Made by a program: the position numbers and the translations under genes. Source: JAMCRM01 sp041685075 (GTDB lineage: Bacteria; Acidobacteriota; Terriglobia; Bryobacterales; Bryobacteraceae). From it: a stretch of 14,793 nt of DNA. The stretch spans positions 1 through 14,793 of the forward strand of contig JAWLGN010000129.1 in assembly GCA_041685075.1 (NCBI GenBank). Direction: 5' to 3'. The notes under the pieces are model-generated. The model worked only from the letters and a program-made list of their open reading frames with translations, did no database searches and was not told where the DNA came from. This document shows positions 14,503-14,793 of the stretch, in pieces (the stretch's first letter is position 1; each line of letters begins with the position of its first letter).

Positions 14503-14531
14503 ATTATAGAACCGACGAAACAATAAACCAA
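14503..14531 (-). promoter_or_regulatory. Promoter of the marR-hdr-mvh operon
   Basis: On the minus strand, TTGGTT (14526-14531) and a perfect TATAAT (14503-14508) are separated by 17 bp. This is the best housekeeping-type promoter in the window and stands in an AT-rich patch. The expected transcription start falls near 14496, inside the inverted repeat. It is the only promoter I see for the whole minus-strand operon down to 7077. Confidence 0.75.
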
Positions 14532-14585
14532 GTTAAAAATTTCCCAAAATCAGTGTTTGAGGTCTTAATACGCGATTCTGCCGAT

Positions 14586-14609
14586 ATGGACAAAAACGCA
14601 CCCATCCGG
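14586..14609 (+). repeat. Dispersed motif, copy B
   Basis: This 24-bp stretch matches 14643-14666 at 17 of 24 positions (both begin ATGG, share AAAACG and end CCGG). Its inner 19 bp (14591-14609) match 2351-2369 at 16 of 19. It is non-coding and lies upstream of the marR promoter. Confidence 0.5.
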
Positions 14610-14642
14610 CGGGGGCAGCGTACGCAGGTTCCGCGTTCGCGA

Positions 14643-14666
14643 ATGGGCGAAAACGTACGTTGCCGG
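14643..14666 (+). repeat. Dispersed motif, copy C
   Basis: This is a second, more diverged copy of the motif, 57 bp after copy B in the same orientation. Both are preceded by a TTC-GC-GA-like string before ATGG. No gene overlaps it convincingly: the short minus-strand open frame across 14533-14718 looks like the motif translated twice (WVRF and NVRF), not a protein. Confidence 0.4.
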
Positions 14667-14681
14667 CCGGGGAGTATATGG

Positions 14682-14793
14682 GCGGGGCCGGGTGTTGGGT
14701 CCGTGGGTGCGGGGCCACAGGCGCGGGGGCGGTGCGGGGGCCGTGGACGCGGGGGCCGGTGTGGGGTCCGTGGGCGCGCGGGGGCGGTGTGGG
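14682..14793 (+). repeat. GC-rich 27-28-bp degenerate tandem repeat, continues past right edge
   Basis: Recognisable units start at 14682 (27 bp), 14709 (12-bp truncated copy), 14721 (28 bp), 14749 (27 bp) and 14776 (cut by the window end). A rough consensus begins GCGGGGGC and contains GTGTGGGGTCCGTGGG. The strand is strongly G-rich, with many GGG to GGGGG runs, so G-quadruplex folding is possible. It may be a minisatellite or end-of-contig low-complexity sequence. No gene is visible from 14451 to the right edge apart from the control sites and repeats listed. Confidence 0.6.

Noticed and set aside
14451..14531. 27-residue N-terminal extension of the MarR protein
   Set aside because: It spans the promoter and operator, and its start codon lies in the -35 box.
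14533..14718. 61-codon minus-strand open frame
   Set aside because: It appears to be the dispersed motif translated twice, with no ribosome site or known domain.
14682..14793. CRISPR array
   Set aside because: The units are contiguous and degenerate without unique spacers, and no cas genes are present.

Overview
The window is a high-GC bacterial chromosome segment, probably from an acidobacterium of the Bryobacterales/Solibacter type. That placement is inferred from gene content: a Tat-exported Gfo/Idh/MocA oxidoreductase, a BlaI/BlaR1 pair whose peptidase carries a TonB C-terminal domain, a stand-alone URO-D-family protein, and a bacterial Hdr-Mvh cluster. No rRNA or other phylogenetic marker is present, so it stays tentative. 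I see no tRNA, rRNA, CRISPR array, insertion sequence or phage gene.

Left part (1-4733), accessory metabolism. A sulfate-binding lipoprotein of an ABC importer runs off the left edge (1-815, minus). Next are a Tat-exported Gfo/Idh/MocA-family protein lacking the usual EKP lysine (942-2126, minus) and, divergently, a URO-D superfamily protein (2424-3473, plus) carrying the zinc-ligand pattern of corrinoid/thiol methyltransferases. A major facilitator transporter (3474-4733, minus) ends base-to-base against it.

Middle (4734-7070), a two-gene signalling unit. A BlaI/MecI-type repressor is followed after 2 bp by a BlaR1/M56 membrane metallopeptidase. Instead of a penicillin-binding sensor the peptidase has a TPR-like region and a TonB C-terminal domain. 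A promoter with a perfect inverted repeat at the expected transcription start lies in front of the repressor, which suggests autoregulation.

Right part (7077-14531, minus strand), the main system: a compact operon read right to left, marR-hdrC-hdrB-hdrA-mvhD-mvhG-mvhA-maturation protease. All junctions overlap except mvhG/mvhA, which are 10 bp apart. The products match the methanogen-type HdrABC-MvhADG complex, in which a group 3c [NiFe] hydrogenase passes electrons through MvhD to the flavin-bifurcating HdrA. HdrA then reduces ferredoxin and, through HdrC and HdrB, a disulfide. In a bacterium the natural disulfide is uncertain. The leading MarR regulator has a four-cysteine tail and overlaps hdrC by 98 nt out of frame. 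A near-consensus promoter with a 23-bp inverted repeat at its start site lies upstream, so the operon is plausibly controlled by a thiol- or metal-responsive regulator.

The last 340 bp hold this promoter/operator, two copies of a degenerate motif that also occurs at 2351-2369, and a GC-rich 27-28-bp tandem repeat running off the right edge.
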